This document shows, piece after piece, positions 1 to 8,840 of a stretch of DNA of 64,000 nucleotides. The stretch comes from Paenibacillus sp. MAEPY2. GTDB lineage: Bacteria > Bacillota > Bacilli > Paenibacillales > Paenibacillaceae. The stretch spans positions 310,001-374,000 of the forward strand of contig NZ_AWUK01000004.1 of assembly GCF_000499205.1 (NCBI RefSeq), read 5' to 3'. Each line of letters starts with the position of its first letter. Position 1 is the stretch's first letter. The position numbers were made by a program, and so were the translations under genes. A model generated the notes under the pieces. That model was given only the letters and a program-made list of their open reading frames with translations. It made no database searches and was not told the origin of the DNA.

Positions 1-673
1 AAACAAAGCGCTGCCAGCTCGTGGCTCCATCTATGGCAGCCGCATCATAATACAATTTGGGGATGTTTTGCAAACCCGCCAGGAAAATGAGCATTTGAAA
101 CCCGATATTTTGCCAAACCATCACCGCAATAATCCAGAAGATAGCCTGTGAGGGCGAATACAGGAACGATTGCGGTCCAAGACCCATTTCAATAAATAAG
201 GCATTTACAATCCCGTTCTTCATTAGCAGCCACCGGAATATCCAGCTTACCGCCACTACACTGGTTACATACGGGATAAAGTACGCCGTCCTGAACAATC
301 CGCGCAGCTTTACCACTTGCTGGAGAAGCAGAGCGACGATTAACCCGGCGATTAACTGTGCAGGCACACCAACAACGACGTAAATCCCTGTGTTCACCAG
401 CGACTTTAGAAATAGAGGGTCTCTTAGCAATGTCGTATAATTATCGATGCCTACAAAGGGTTTATCCGGTGACAGCATGCCCCATTCGCGAAAGCTCACG
501 TTAAAGGAATACAGAATGGGCAAGATGCGGATGACTACAAAATAGATCAGCGGAATCGACAAACCACCATAAATGAATAACCGCTGTTTATGTCTGTAAT
601 TGAGCCTTCCTATTCCCGATCCGAGCCATAATCGCCGTTTCGGCCGCGAGGGGATCACTCCGGTATTCCTCAT
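1..673 (-). CDS. Sugar ABC transporter permease, MalF/LacF type (3' end outside window)
   Basis: This is the N-terminal part of a binding-protein-dependent (CUT1) inner-membrane permease. The start is the ATG at 673, preceded by AAGGAGG at good spacing. The translation opens with a basic cytoplasmic tail (PSRPKRRLWLG) and then a hydrophobic helix (FIYGGLSIPLIYFVVIRILP). Further membrane segments follow. The start of the EAA loop (YDAAAIDGA), which docks the ATPase, lies at the window edge. The gene runs off position 1. It follows a solute-binding lipoprotein gene by 26 bases, so both probably feed one importer. The substrate cannot be told from sequence. Confidence 0.9.
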   Translation of the reverse strand, partial: MRNTGVIPSRPKRRLWLGSGIGRLNYRHKQRLFIYGGLSIPLIYFVVIRILPILYSFNVSFREWGMLSPDKPFVGIDNYTTLLRDPLFLKSLVNTGIYVVVGVPAQLIAGLIVALLLQQVVKLRGLFRTAYFIPYVTSVVAVSWIFRWLLMKNGIVNALFIEMGLGPQSFLYSPSQAIFWIIAVMVWQNIGFQMLIFLAGLQNIPKLYYDAAAIDGATSWQRFV

Positions 674-699
674 AGCTGCGCAGCCTCCTTGATCAGGCT

Positions 700-2049
700 T
701 TATTTTTTCTTATCCTGTTTCGCCCAGTAGTCATCATAGAGCTTCTGGGTTTTGGACACCAGATCATTAAAGGCCTTTTCTTCCGGCACATGATTAAGCA
801 GCACCTCATCCACAGCGTTCACAAACAAGGTACGCTCCTGCGTCTCATCTATGAAAAAGTGGGCGTTGGCATCATTCAGTTGGGAGATAAACGGTCCAAG
901 CAGCGGGTCATTCACATATTTGTCCTGAAGCGCCACTTCTTTCTGTGCGGGAAGTTCACCCACCTTTTCGACCCATTGTTCCTGAACACCCTTGCTGATC
1001 AAAAATTGTAGGAATGTTGTCGCTGCTTCCAGCTTCTCGCCGGTAACATTAGCTGGAATTGCATTGGCCCAGAATGAGGCCTGTGTGGATTTCCCTTTAT
1101 AACCCGGCAGCGGTGCGACAGCAAAATTCAAATCGGGGGCGTCTTTTTTAATCGATCCCAATCGATATGAACCATCCACATTAATGGCAGCATGGCCCGT
1201 TTTGAAAGCATTGGCATCATCGGTGTAAAAGCCGTTAATGCCCACCTTATGCACGGTCGCAAAATCAACCAGATACTTGAATGCTTCAAGCCCTGCGGGT
1301 GTATCATTCCATAGGATTTTCCGACGATCCTCGCTTGTATCTTTGCCTCCCGCCTGATATAACAATCCGTCCCGGAACCAGTGATGAAGCTGGGAACCCG
1401 GTTCCCAGGCGAAACCCTCGGTCACCAACTGCCCGTTTTTGTCTGTTTCCGTTAATGCCTTGGCATCCGAGACAAGCTCTTCCCAGGTTGTAGGCGGTTT
1501 GTCGGGATCAAGTCCAGCCTTGGTGAACAGATCTTTATTGTAAAACAACCCTAAGGTCCTCACGCCTGTAGGCAGAGCATAATAGCTTCCGTTTAATTTG
1601 GCGGTATCGACAAAAGGGAAAAATGCCTCGGCGATGCCCGGAAAGCTGCTTTCAGGCAGCGGCTGTAAATAACCGGATTGCACATATTTGGGCAGCCAGC
1701 CATAATACAGATTGATGACATCCGGTCCTTTTCCGGCGGGTACAAGTGTGGCAACCTTTTGATTGTATTGGTCGTACGGGAAATTGGTTTGTTTGACTTT
1801 GATGTTAGGATGTTCAGTCTCGAATTCCTGGATTAAACTATTGATCAGTTCAACCTTGGCTGGAAACTCGTACTGCCAATATTCAATGGTGACGGGCTGC
1901 GTCTGATCACCCGAAGCTGTAGCTGCCGCCGAACCGGACTCTTCAGACGGCTTGGCAGAACAAGCCGTAATGCTTAATAAGAGTAAGCCTGCAACTAAAA
2001 ATCGCAGGGTCTTGCTTGGCCTGAAAGAACGATAACCGGATCCCGTCAT
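700..2049 (-). CDS. Extracellular solute-binding lipoprotein of a sugar-type ABC importer
   Basis: This is a family 1 extracellular solute-binding protein of about 450 residues that captures a ligand outside the membrane for the adjacent permease. The start chosen is ATG 2049 (MTGSGYRSF), with a GGGGAG ribosome site about ten bases upstream; an in-frame TTG at 2079 looks weaker. The signal peptide ends in a lipobox (LLLSITAC), so the mature protein is anchored through a lipidated cysteine. The body has the usual motifs of the family (IEYWQYEFP near the N-terminus, GPDVINLYYGW, and GLFYNKDLFTKAGLDPDKPPTTW). It lies between an amidohydrolase gene and the permease on the same strand, suggesting one transcript. 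Confidence 0.92.
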   Translation of the reverse strand: MTGSGYRSFRPSKTLRFLVAGLLLLSITACSAKPSEESGSAAATASGDQTQPVTIEYWQYEFPAKVELINSLIQEFETEHPNIKVKQTNFPYDQYNQKVATLVPAGKGPDVINLYYGWLPKYVQSGYLQPLPESSFPGIAEAFFPFVDTAKLNGSYYALPTGVRTLGLFYNKDLFTKAGLDPDKPPTTWEELVSDAKALTETDKNGQLVTEGFAWEPGSQLHHWFRDGLLYQAGGKDTSEDRRKILWNDTPAGLEAFKYLVDFATVHKVGINGFYTDDANAFKTGHAAINVDGSYRLGSIKKDAPDLNFAVAPLPGYKGKSTQASFWANAIPANVTGEKLEAATTFLQFLISKGVQEQWVEKVGELPAQKEVALQDKYVNDPLLGPFISQLNDANAHFFIDETQERTLFVNAVDEVLLNHVPEEKAFNDLVSKTQKLYDDYWAKQDKKK

Positions 2050-2109
2050 GTGAAGCCACTCTCCCCTCTTTTTGAACAAAAGTGTTATTACGTTCTTGAT
2101 TTCCTTGGC

Positions 2110-3054
2110 TTACGCATTGGTGGAACCGACGGCTTTGCCAACAGGCAGCTTCAACAAACGTCTTGCGTTATTTCCGAAGATGAGTTCGATGTCGGCTTCT
2201 GGGAAGCGTAGTTCCCGGCATACCCGTACCTGATCCTGCAAATAACGATAGGGGTAACCACGTGGAAATCCGCTCGCATCCGTCCCAAAGATGATTCGCT
2301 CCGGACCCAGCAGCTCGTATGTTTTACGGAACAACGTCTCCAAGTTCAGCTCATAGGGCATCCAGCGTACCCACTGATTAGAACCCGAAGTGTCGATGTA
2401 AACATTGGGGCAGCTCCAGCTTAGATGCAGAAGCTCCTGAAAATAACCTGCGCCAAAATGAGGGATGATGAACGGAATATCCGGATAGGCTCGGGCCGTG
2501 TTAAAGATGGCGAGCGGACTGATGTTGGGATGATGAACGATGCCTCCGGCATGACCAAGTATGCCAAAATGAATCAGGACAGGCAGGCGCCGCTCTGCAA
2601 GGAACTCCCACACCGAATCAAGTGAAGGAGAGTCATAGGGAATTGGAGTGAGGGGACCAAACAACTTATATCCCCGCAACCCCAGCTCATCAACCGCCCG
2701 TCGAAGTTCAGTCGCTGCATCTTCATTTTCAATGGGATGATGGGCGAAACCGGTAAACCGATCTGGATATATCGATATTTGCTCAGCCAAATTGTCATTA
2801 TCCAGAGCCGTCAAAAAGTTAAGTCCGGCAATATTGTATTTGTTCAATTCATCTACCCACCGTTCGATTAACGGCTTGGCTGCTTCCTCGCCCGCCTCCT
2901 CAGCCGCTGGAAAATCCCAGGTTAGTCGCATTCGCTCACTGCGTTCCTTACCATAGCGCGTCACCAATTCATGGGTTTTATGTGAGGAAAGCAGAAGTTT
3001 ATAGGGCAGATGGGCATGGATGTCAAAAACTTGAAAGTCGGGATTGGAGAACAT
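2110..3054 (-). CDS. Amidohydrolase family 2 metal-dependent hydrolase
   Basis: A TIM-barrel hydrolase of the amidohydrolase-2 superfamily (314 residues), a group that includes decarboxylases and lactonases. The metal-binding motif DIHAHLP sits near the N-terminus. Later histidines occur in PVLIHFG and IPHFGAGY, and the catalytic aspartate is in IIFGTDASGFPRGYP. The start is ATG 3054 (MFSNPDFQVF) because AAGGAGC lies seven bases upstream; the longer reading from GTG 3093 lacks a ribosome site. It is first in a minus-strand group with the binding protein and permease, so it may process the imported compound. The substrate is unknown. Confidence 0.88.
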   Translation of the reverse strand: MFSNPDFQVFDIHAHLPYKLLLSSHKTHELVTRYGKERSERMRLTWDFPAAEEAGEEAAKPLIERWVDELNKYNIAGLNFLTALDNDNLAEQISIYPDRFTGFAHHPIENEDAATELRRAVDELGLRGYKLFGPLTPIPYDSPSLDSVWEFLAERRLPVLIHFGILGHAGGIVHHPNISPLAIFNTARAYPDIPFIIPHFGAGYFQELLHLSWSCPNVYIDTSGSNQWVRWMPYELNLETLFRKTYELLGPERIIFGTDASGFPRGYPYRYLQDQVRVCRELRFPEADIELIFGNNARRLLKLPVGKAVGSTNA

Positions 3055-3345
3055 TGTTTTGCTCCTTCCGTTTAGGGGAATGGCTACTGTCACGATCTAA
3101 TGGGCAAGTGTACTTGGTTTACTTGGTTATACACGTTGAATTAAGTTATAATACCTACTAATCAGGTCGGAATGTTTAGTTCCAAAACTTTACCACTATT
3201 TTGGTATGCATACAACTTTATCCTTAATCAAAATTTTCTATTGTCTTATCGGCTTTCTCTATAACCCGTTCTATTGACTGCCGTAGATTTGAAGACTAGA
3301 TTATCCTGTATACGATTGGGCTCTGGAAAATAAGTAAAAGGAGGG
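3055..3345. promoter_or_regulatory. Divergent intergenic region between amidohydrolase and oxidase genes
   Basis: About 290 AT-rich bases separate two divergent genes, so promoters for both must lie here. I see AT-rich hexamers such as TATAAT near 3150 but no clear operator, hairpin or riboswitch. Confidence 0.4.
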
Positions 3346-4485
3346 ATGGTCATATCACAATCCTATGATGTCATTATCGTTGGAGCCGGATCGATGGGCA
3401 TGAGCGCGGGGTATTATCTGTCACGAAGCGGATTGAAGGTGTTGCTGATTGATGCCTTTGATCCTCCACATGCCGAAGGCAGCCATCACGGAGAACCCCG
3501 GCTTATCCGTCACGTATACAGTGGGGGACCAGACTATGTAGCTTTGGCCCTTCTGGCGCAGGAGCTGTGGGAGGAACTGGAGGATACGACCGGGGCCAAA
3601 TTGCTTGTACCATCGGGTGTCTTGAATATAGTGGACCCGGACATCCATTCTTTTCACAATCGTTTAACCCATGCTGACGATGCAGGGATTCGGTATGAAA
3701 CCTTGCGTGCCGCCGAGATCATGAAACGCTGGCCAGGCATTGAAGTACCTGAACATTACGAGGGAATGTATGAGCCTGATGCAGGGTATTTATTCAGTGA
3801 GCGCTGCGTGCTCGCCTTCCGTCAGGTAGCCGAAGCATTAGGTGCGACTCTGTTGACGCATACACGTGTTGAACATATCGAGTGCAGCGCAGAATCCGTT
3901 GGAGTCGTCACATCTGCTGGCGATACGTATTATGCGAATCAAGTCATTCTCAGTGCCGGGGCATGGTTTCAGGCGCTGAAACCATTCGTGAACCTTCCCA
4001 TTCAGGCTGTACGCAAAACCGTGGGATGGTTCGATGCTCCAGAGGCATTGTTCGCCGAGAATCACTTTCCCGGTTTCACGCTGGCTGGAAGAGAAGGCGG
4101 ATATTATGGATTTCCGAGCATTGGCGGGTCAGGTCTGAAGATTGGACGTCACGATACGGGGCAGGAGTGGGCACCTGGCAGTTCACTGGCGCCATTTGGC
4201 TCTGATGAAACGGATGAGGGTGATCTGCGGAGGTTGCTTGAACTTCGGATGCCTCTGGCAGCCGGAAAGCTGAAGCGTGGTGCGGTATGCAAATACGAGT
4301 TCACACCGGATGAAGATTTTATTATCGACCGTCACCCCGCCCATGACCATGTATGGCTGGCAGGCGGCTTTTCCGGTCATGGCTTCAAATTTGCAAGTGC
4401 AGTAGGCAAAATATTGTCTGACTTGGTGCAAACAGGTCATACGGATCAGGATATTGGGCGATTTGCCCTTTCCCGTTTTCGGTAA
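3346..4485 (+). CDS. FAD-dependent N-methyl amino acid oxidase (MSOX/MTOX family)
   Basis: A flavoprotein of the monomeric sarcosine oxidase / N-methyltryptophan oxidase family (379 residues), which oxidatively demethylates N-methyl amino acids and releases formaldehyde and hydrogen peroxide. The Rossmann dinucleotide motif IIVGAGSMGMSAGYYL begins near residue 10. Cys315 in the segment VCKYEFTPDEDFIID matches the covalent FAD attachment cysteine of the family. The C-terminal WLAGGFSGHGFKFA motif also fits. ATG 3346 is used although GGAGGG almost touches it; no better in-frame start exists. The gene is divergent from the amidohydrolase operon and ends 5 bases from the convergent GH43 gene, with no terminator between. 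Confidence 0.9.
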   Translation: MVISQSYDVIIVGAGSMGMSAGYYLSRSGLKVLLIDAFDPPHAEGSHHGEPRLIRHVYSGGPDYVALALLAQELWEELEDTTGAKLLVPSGVLNIVDPDIHSFHNRLTHADDAGIRYETLRAAEIMKRWPGIEVPEHYEGMYEPDAGYLFSERCVLAFRQVAEALGATLLTHTRVEHIECSAESVGVVTSAGDTYYANQVILSAGAWFQALKPFVNLPIQAVRKTVGWFDAPEALFAENHFPGFTLAGREGGYYGFPSIGGSGLKIGRHDTGQEWAPGSSLAPFGSDETDEGDLRRLLELRMPLAAGKLKRGAVCKYEFTPDEDFIIDRHPAHDHVWLAGGFSGHGFKFASAVGKILSDLVQTGHTDQDIGRFALSRFR

Positions 4486-4490
4486 GAGCA

Positions 4491-5479
4491 TTACCCCAGG
4501 AAGTAATGGCGGATATAGCTGCCGGGCACATTGTACGATTCCAGCCTTCGAATATCGCCTGGCTGTCCTGTCTCCTTCAACACGGTCATGTGCCGAACCA
4601 ATCCGGTCAGACCGGCAAGTTCCTGCTTTGCGCTCCAGGTCTGGAAGCCGTCGGCAGAGTCGCTGTAATAATATTTTTGCGTGGAATAAGCATCAAAATA
4701 GATTCGCCAGGAACCGTTATCCAGCTGGACGAGCGCAGGTCCCTCTACCCAGGAGCCCCAGCCAGCCCAATCGCCTGTTCCTTTGAACGTGTAAGGTCCG
4801 GTGAGAGAAGTAGCTGTAGCATATTCGATATATTTGGTGATCTCATTCTTCGTAAATGCGTGATAGGTTGATCCGGTCTTAACGATGAAGGTATCGATGT
4901 AGTTGGGTGCAATGCCTGCAAGCTCAGTGGCAGCAGACCATGTTGTGGAAGACAGCGTTGCATTGGTCGCCGTGATGACATAAGGTTTGAAGTTCTCATA
5001 GTTGCCAGGGGAGATGGACACGATGATGTTCAGACTGCCATTGCTGTCTTTGAACCATTCCGGTGCCCAGGTATGTGCAATCGTGGTGGGTGCAGATAGC
5101 GTAATATTGCGGACAAACGTCCAGTTCACCTTATCCGGGCTGGATGCGATGCCGATCGTATTGCCTGACCAGTTCGTAGTATAAACGACATAATAAAGCC
5201 CATCCGTATGCTTCATGATGCTGGGATCACGGATCAGATTGGCCGGGGGTGTATAGGTTGGCCCTTTAAGCAAACCGTAATTCGTCGCATTGTAGGATTC
5301 GTAGATATACAGATTGGATTCGCTCGTATTGGTAAAATCGAGATCGTGTAGACACTTGTTGCTGCTCTGGCTGTATTGGGAAATAACGTGATGAATAGAA
5401 GCAGTGCTACGAGCAGCATGATCATGCCGGACTTACAAGTAGTGAATAACCTTGTACTCCATCTTTTCGTTGTGAACAT
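4491..5479 (-). pseudogene. GH43 arabinanase/arabinosidase-like secreted enzyme, split by a frameshift
   Basis: One reading frame from ATG 5479 (AAGGAG seven bases upstream) encodes a signal peptide (LLVALLLFITLFPNTARAA) and soon leaves the frame. The other frame, ending at 4491, encodes a complete five-bladed propeller catalytic domain. The expected catalytic residues are present: Asp in IRDPSI, Asp in NYIDTFIVK and Glu in SWVEGPALV. Reading across about 5340 with one extra base joins SVYTIS to DFTNTSESNLYIYES, which fits the family. So this is a single-base deletion or a sequence error in an otherwise intact gene. If real, the enzyme would lose its export signal. Family known activities are arabinan or galactan side-chain hydrolysis. 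Confidence 0.82.
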
Positions 5480-5534
5480 GGGTCATCTCCTTATCCAAAA
5501 TGTGGGACAGGAATATCTTTCTTTTGCCAAACAT

Positions 5535-5545
5535 CCCCCCCCCCC
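5535..5545. repeat. Homopolymer run of 11 C (11 G on the coding strand of GH43)
   Basis: The run lies 56 bases upstream of the GH43 start, in its probable leader. Such tracts can slip during replication. An ATG directly follows the G tract on the minus strand and opens a 34-codon frame overlapping the GH43 start. Confidence 0.7.
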
Positions 5546-5578
5546 TCACAGATCATGTGACAACACGCCATTCTGTTA

Positions 5579-5592
5579 TGTAAACGGTTTCA
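5579..5592. promoter_or_regulatory. CcpA catabolite-responsive element (cre)-like site
   Basis: The 14-mer TGTAAACGGTTTCA fits every defined position of the consensus TGWNANCGNTNWCA. It lies about 100 bases upstream of the GH43 start. A CcpA or other LacI-family protein binding here would fit carbon catabolite control of a glycosidase. This is a motif match only. Confidence 0.5.
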
Positions 5593-5781
5593 ATAAATGC
5601 AATACCGATCCGCGTCGTCCATCATTTTAGCCGAGCTGCCCGGAGATTCAGAATCTATAGATTCAATCATCCGAGCAGTCTCCGCTAAGAGAGGCTAAGA
5701 GAATAAAGGCGACGAGCTAGAACAGGACACGACTGATTAGAACAGACCCAATTCCCTTGCAGGGTACAATAAAAAGAAGAT

Positions 5782-8772
5782 TTACTCGACCACAACCCAT
5801 GGATACTGGGACAAGTTATCATACAAGAAGCGCACCCGTTCTGGCGTCCGGCCTTCCTCATCAAACAACAGCAATTCATTCTCATCCTGGAGCCAGGATA
5901 CCGGAATTTTGTAATCCTCTTGCGGACCGATCTGCCAGTAACGTCCCAGATGGTGCCCGTTCAGATGAAGTGTTCCCTTGCTCATCCCAGTAAGGCGAAG
6001 CATCAGGTTCACTCGGTACTGTTCTGGCACAGCCGATCTGGAGAAGCGCCAGCGGTACCAAACAGGCTGACTATGCGAATCGCTACCCACAGAAAGGGCA
6101 CTACGATTGCCACTATAGTTAGCAGCCAGCCCACTTTTAGTGAGATCACCTGATTCATTTGATACCTCATACGTCTCCCATTGTTGCGGCAGCAAGGCAT
6201 CCGTACCCACCATGCGCCAATCCTTCAATTCCTCTTCGCTCCGGTAAAGGATCAGTTCCAACCGGTTCAAGGGTGTTCTGCGATAAGGCATCTCCAGCGT
6301 GTTGATCTCTCCCGGTCGTAAGTAAATGGAAAGATCCAATGTGTTGAACGAAAACCAGTCCTGATACCCTTCCATCGGCACATCCTTACCATTGATGCGC
6401 ACCCCTTGGCTCACCGCTCCAACGAGAATCGCACGGTCCATGCCATCCAGCGTAAAGCTTCTGCTCAGAAGCGGAGCCTCCTGAAGATGATTCACTTCAT
6501 CAAGGTGAACCACCCCATGCTCGGTCTGCCAATTCCGGCGGATATCCTGAACGGAACCACCGATATACACAGGTCCTGCCAGACCTTTGCTTTCACCCAA
6601 ATATGGAGAAAAATTCAGCCTGCCCATATGCTGTACCAGCACCTGAAGTGTATTCTTTCCTTTCGTCGTCTGCACCTGGACACCGGCTGCACCAACTTGA
6701 CGCACCAGCGCTTGCTCCACACGATTAACATATATTCTGGCCGTGTCCTGAAGATCCGGCAGAATGAGCGTGGTGATTCCATCCTCCGGACGGTCGAAGT
6801 CGCACTCGTACAACAAATACCCAAAATCCTGTCCGTATTGGGAAAAATGCTCGGGTTGACCACTCGAAGCACGCTGTTCCGCTGTCAATGTCACACGAGA
6901 CAGCTCAGGGGAACCCGACAGTTTCGGTAGCATTGGTGGCGTCGTGAACTGCGCATGCTGAATGGCTGCGGATGACTCCTGAACATGTCCATCCTGTATG
7001 CCGCTCTGTGAATCGTTTCCTTCTCCGTGTAAGAACTCATGTCCAGTCAACGCCCGTTCACCATCCGTCCAGCTGCCAAGAAGCATAATCGTACGATTCG
7101 GATCAGAGATCATCCCCGTGACCTGGCCGGAAAGAGAGACATCAATATCGTCAAATCCGATAGCATATCGCAGCTGATCTGGCTCTCCACCTCCATCGAT
7201 TCTCCACGTGCGATTCATCGTTTCCTTGTCCAGAACCACGAAACGGATGGGGACACCACTCGCCTCCAGATGAATGATGCCTGGCTCTCGGAAATGTACC
7301 AGATCGAAGCGATAGGCTTCCCTCACCGGATCACGTTCAACCTGCACTTGCATGCTGCTGCCCTGTACATTCAAGGTGTTCGTTTCCAGTTCCACGACTG
7401 AACGCTGCCCCGCTTCCGCAATGATGAACAGAGTCAATTCTCCGTGCACTACTTCATTGCCCGTAATCATCGTGCCGCCTGTCAGGTATACATTCTGGGC
7501 AATCTCCACCCTGTCCAGTATCGGAATAATCTGCCCCGGATTCAGAGATACGGGGAGTGTCCGGCCTTCCTCCAGCGTGACGTGAACCGTCTCCCGCTCA
7601 TTTTTGTGACTCTCAAGAAACCATATCTTCTCGCTGCCTTTAGACCTGCCTCGTACCGAAACGCCTTGTGGATGACGTACCTTGATCTGCTCTGCTGGCA
7701 CTTCCTCCGTCTCCATCAGCAATGTTCCAAACGCATGGACAACATAGGATAACGTTTTGGCTACAGCATACTTGGCCGTCACCCGCCCGTACTCGTTCAG
7801 CGGCGCATCATAATCGTAAGAGGTAATCATGAAAATATCGCTGCTGCCCACGGTTCTGCCACCGTATCCGCCAAAGTTGGTCCCGCCGTAGAACATGTAA
7901 TGACTGATTCCGGTATAGCCGGTGCGAAGAATTTCCATCATGCGTTTCTCAAACAATGGCGCCGTCTTCTGAATGGCAGAAGGTCCACCCCAATTTTCAA
8001 ACCATCCCGTCCAAAATTCTGTAACGATCTTCGGTGTATCCGGCTGCTTCTCCCGAAGCTTCGCATAATGCCCGTCAGCACCCGACCAGAAGTTGGCCCC
8101 TTCAATCGTGCCTTCCGCGCCACCCACACAGGTGATAAGCGGAACGTCGATCCCTCGCTGAAGCAAGTTGTCCCGAAGGAGGTTCATATGAGCACTTGCT
8201 GCTGTATCATCCATCAGATACCCGTATTCGTTCTCGACCTGTACGAGAATAACCGTGCCTCCGGCAGATAGCTGGCGCTTGCGAATGATTGGAATAATCC
8301 GGTCAAAATACAGATCTACATAATGGAGATAAGCTTCATTATTTTGTCGGAACTTGATTCCCGGTTTCATTTCCAGCCAATACGGGAAGCCACCAAAATC
8401 CCATTCTGCGCAAATAAACGGACCTGGCCTCGCGATGACGTACATGCCAAGCTCTTCGCACAGATCCATGAAGGCTCCACAATCATTGTCTCCTTCAAAC
8501 GACCATTGTCCTTCTTCTGGTTCATGCACGTTCCAGGCAAAATAGGTATCAATGCAATTCATGCCAGCCAGCTTCGCCTTCATAAGTACCTCCCGCCATT
8601 CCTCCCTCGGCATACGGAAATAATGGATGGTAGCACTGTTCAGAAATACTCGTTTTCCATTCATGATGAAGCTGCGCTGATCGTAAGTCAGTTCGGATTG
8701 AACGCTGCGCTCAGCCCTGGCCTGTGTATTCTTCTCCTGCTCCTGAAGCAAAAGGGATGGTTTCTCTGTCAA
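5782..8772 (-). CDS. Glycoside hydrolase family 35 beta-galactosidase
   Basis: A large (about 996 residues) GH35 retaining beta-galactosidase that removes terminal beta-galactose from oligosaccharides. The catalytic barrel begins near LTYDQRSFIMNGKRVF. The acid/base Glu182 lies in QVENEYGY and the nucleophile Glu252 in VTEFWTGWFENWGG; both match the family. C-terminal beta-sandwich domains follow (IYVNRVEQ and LHLNGHHLGRYW). There is no signal peptide, so it probably acts in the cytoplasm. The start is most likely TTG 8772: AAGGAGGG precedes it by seven bases, while ATG 8805 has only a weak site. It is the last gene of the ABC importer and GH30 operon, 68 bases after GH30. Confidence 0.93.
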   Translation of the reverse strand: MTEKPSLLLQEQEKNTQARAERSVQSELTYDQRSFIMNGKRVFLNSATIHYFRMPREEWREVLMKAKLAGMNCIDTYFAWNVHEPEEGQWSFEGDNDCGAFMDLCEELGMYVIARPGPFICAEWDFGGFPYWLEMKPGIKFRQNNEAYLHYVDLYFDRIIPIIRKRQLSAGGTVILVQVENEYGYLMDDTAASAHMNLLRDNLLQRGIDVPLITCVGGAEGTIEGANFWSGADGHYAKLREKQPDTPKIVTEFWTGWFENWGGPSAIQKTAPLFEKRMMEILRTGYTGISHYMFYGGTNFGGYGGRTVGSSDIFMITSYDYDAPLNEYGRVTAKYAVAKTLSYVVHAFGTLLMETEEVPAEQIKVRHPQGVSVRGRSKGSEKIWFLESHKNERETVHVTLEEGRTLPVSLNPGQIIPILDRVEIAQNVYLTGGTMITGNEVVHGELTLFIIAEAGQRSVVELETNTLNVQGSSMQVQVERDPVREAYRFDLVHFREPGIIHLEASGVPIRFVVLDKETMNRTWRIDGGGEPDQLRYAIGFDDIDVSLSGQVTGMISDPNRTIMLLGSWTDGERALTGHEFLHGEGNDSQSGIQDGHVQESSAAIQHAQFTTPPMLPKLSGSPELSRVTLTAEQRASSGQPEHFSQYGQDFGYLLYECDFDRPEDGITTLILPDLQDTARIYVNRVEQALVRQVGAAGVQVQTTKGKNTLQVLVQHMGRLNFSPYLGESKGLAGPVYIGGSVQDIRRNWQTEHGVVHLDEVNHLQEAPLLSRSFTLDGMDRAILVGAVSQGVRINGKDVPMEGYQDWFSFNTLDLSIYLRPGEINTLEMPYRRTPLNRLELILYRSEEELKDWRMVGTDALLPQQWETYEVSNESGDLTKSGLAANYSGNRSALSVGSDSHSQPVWYRWRFSRSAVPEQYRVNLMLRLTGMSKGTLHLNGHHLGRYWQIGPQEDYKIPVSWLQDENELLLFDEEGRTPERVRFLYDNLSQYPWVVVE

Positions 8773-8840
8773 AGATAAGCCCTCCTTCTCTGTGTTTAAG
8801 TTCATATGTCCTGTATTCAAAATGATATATTGCTTAACCC

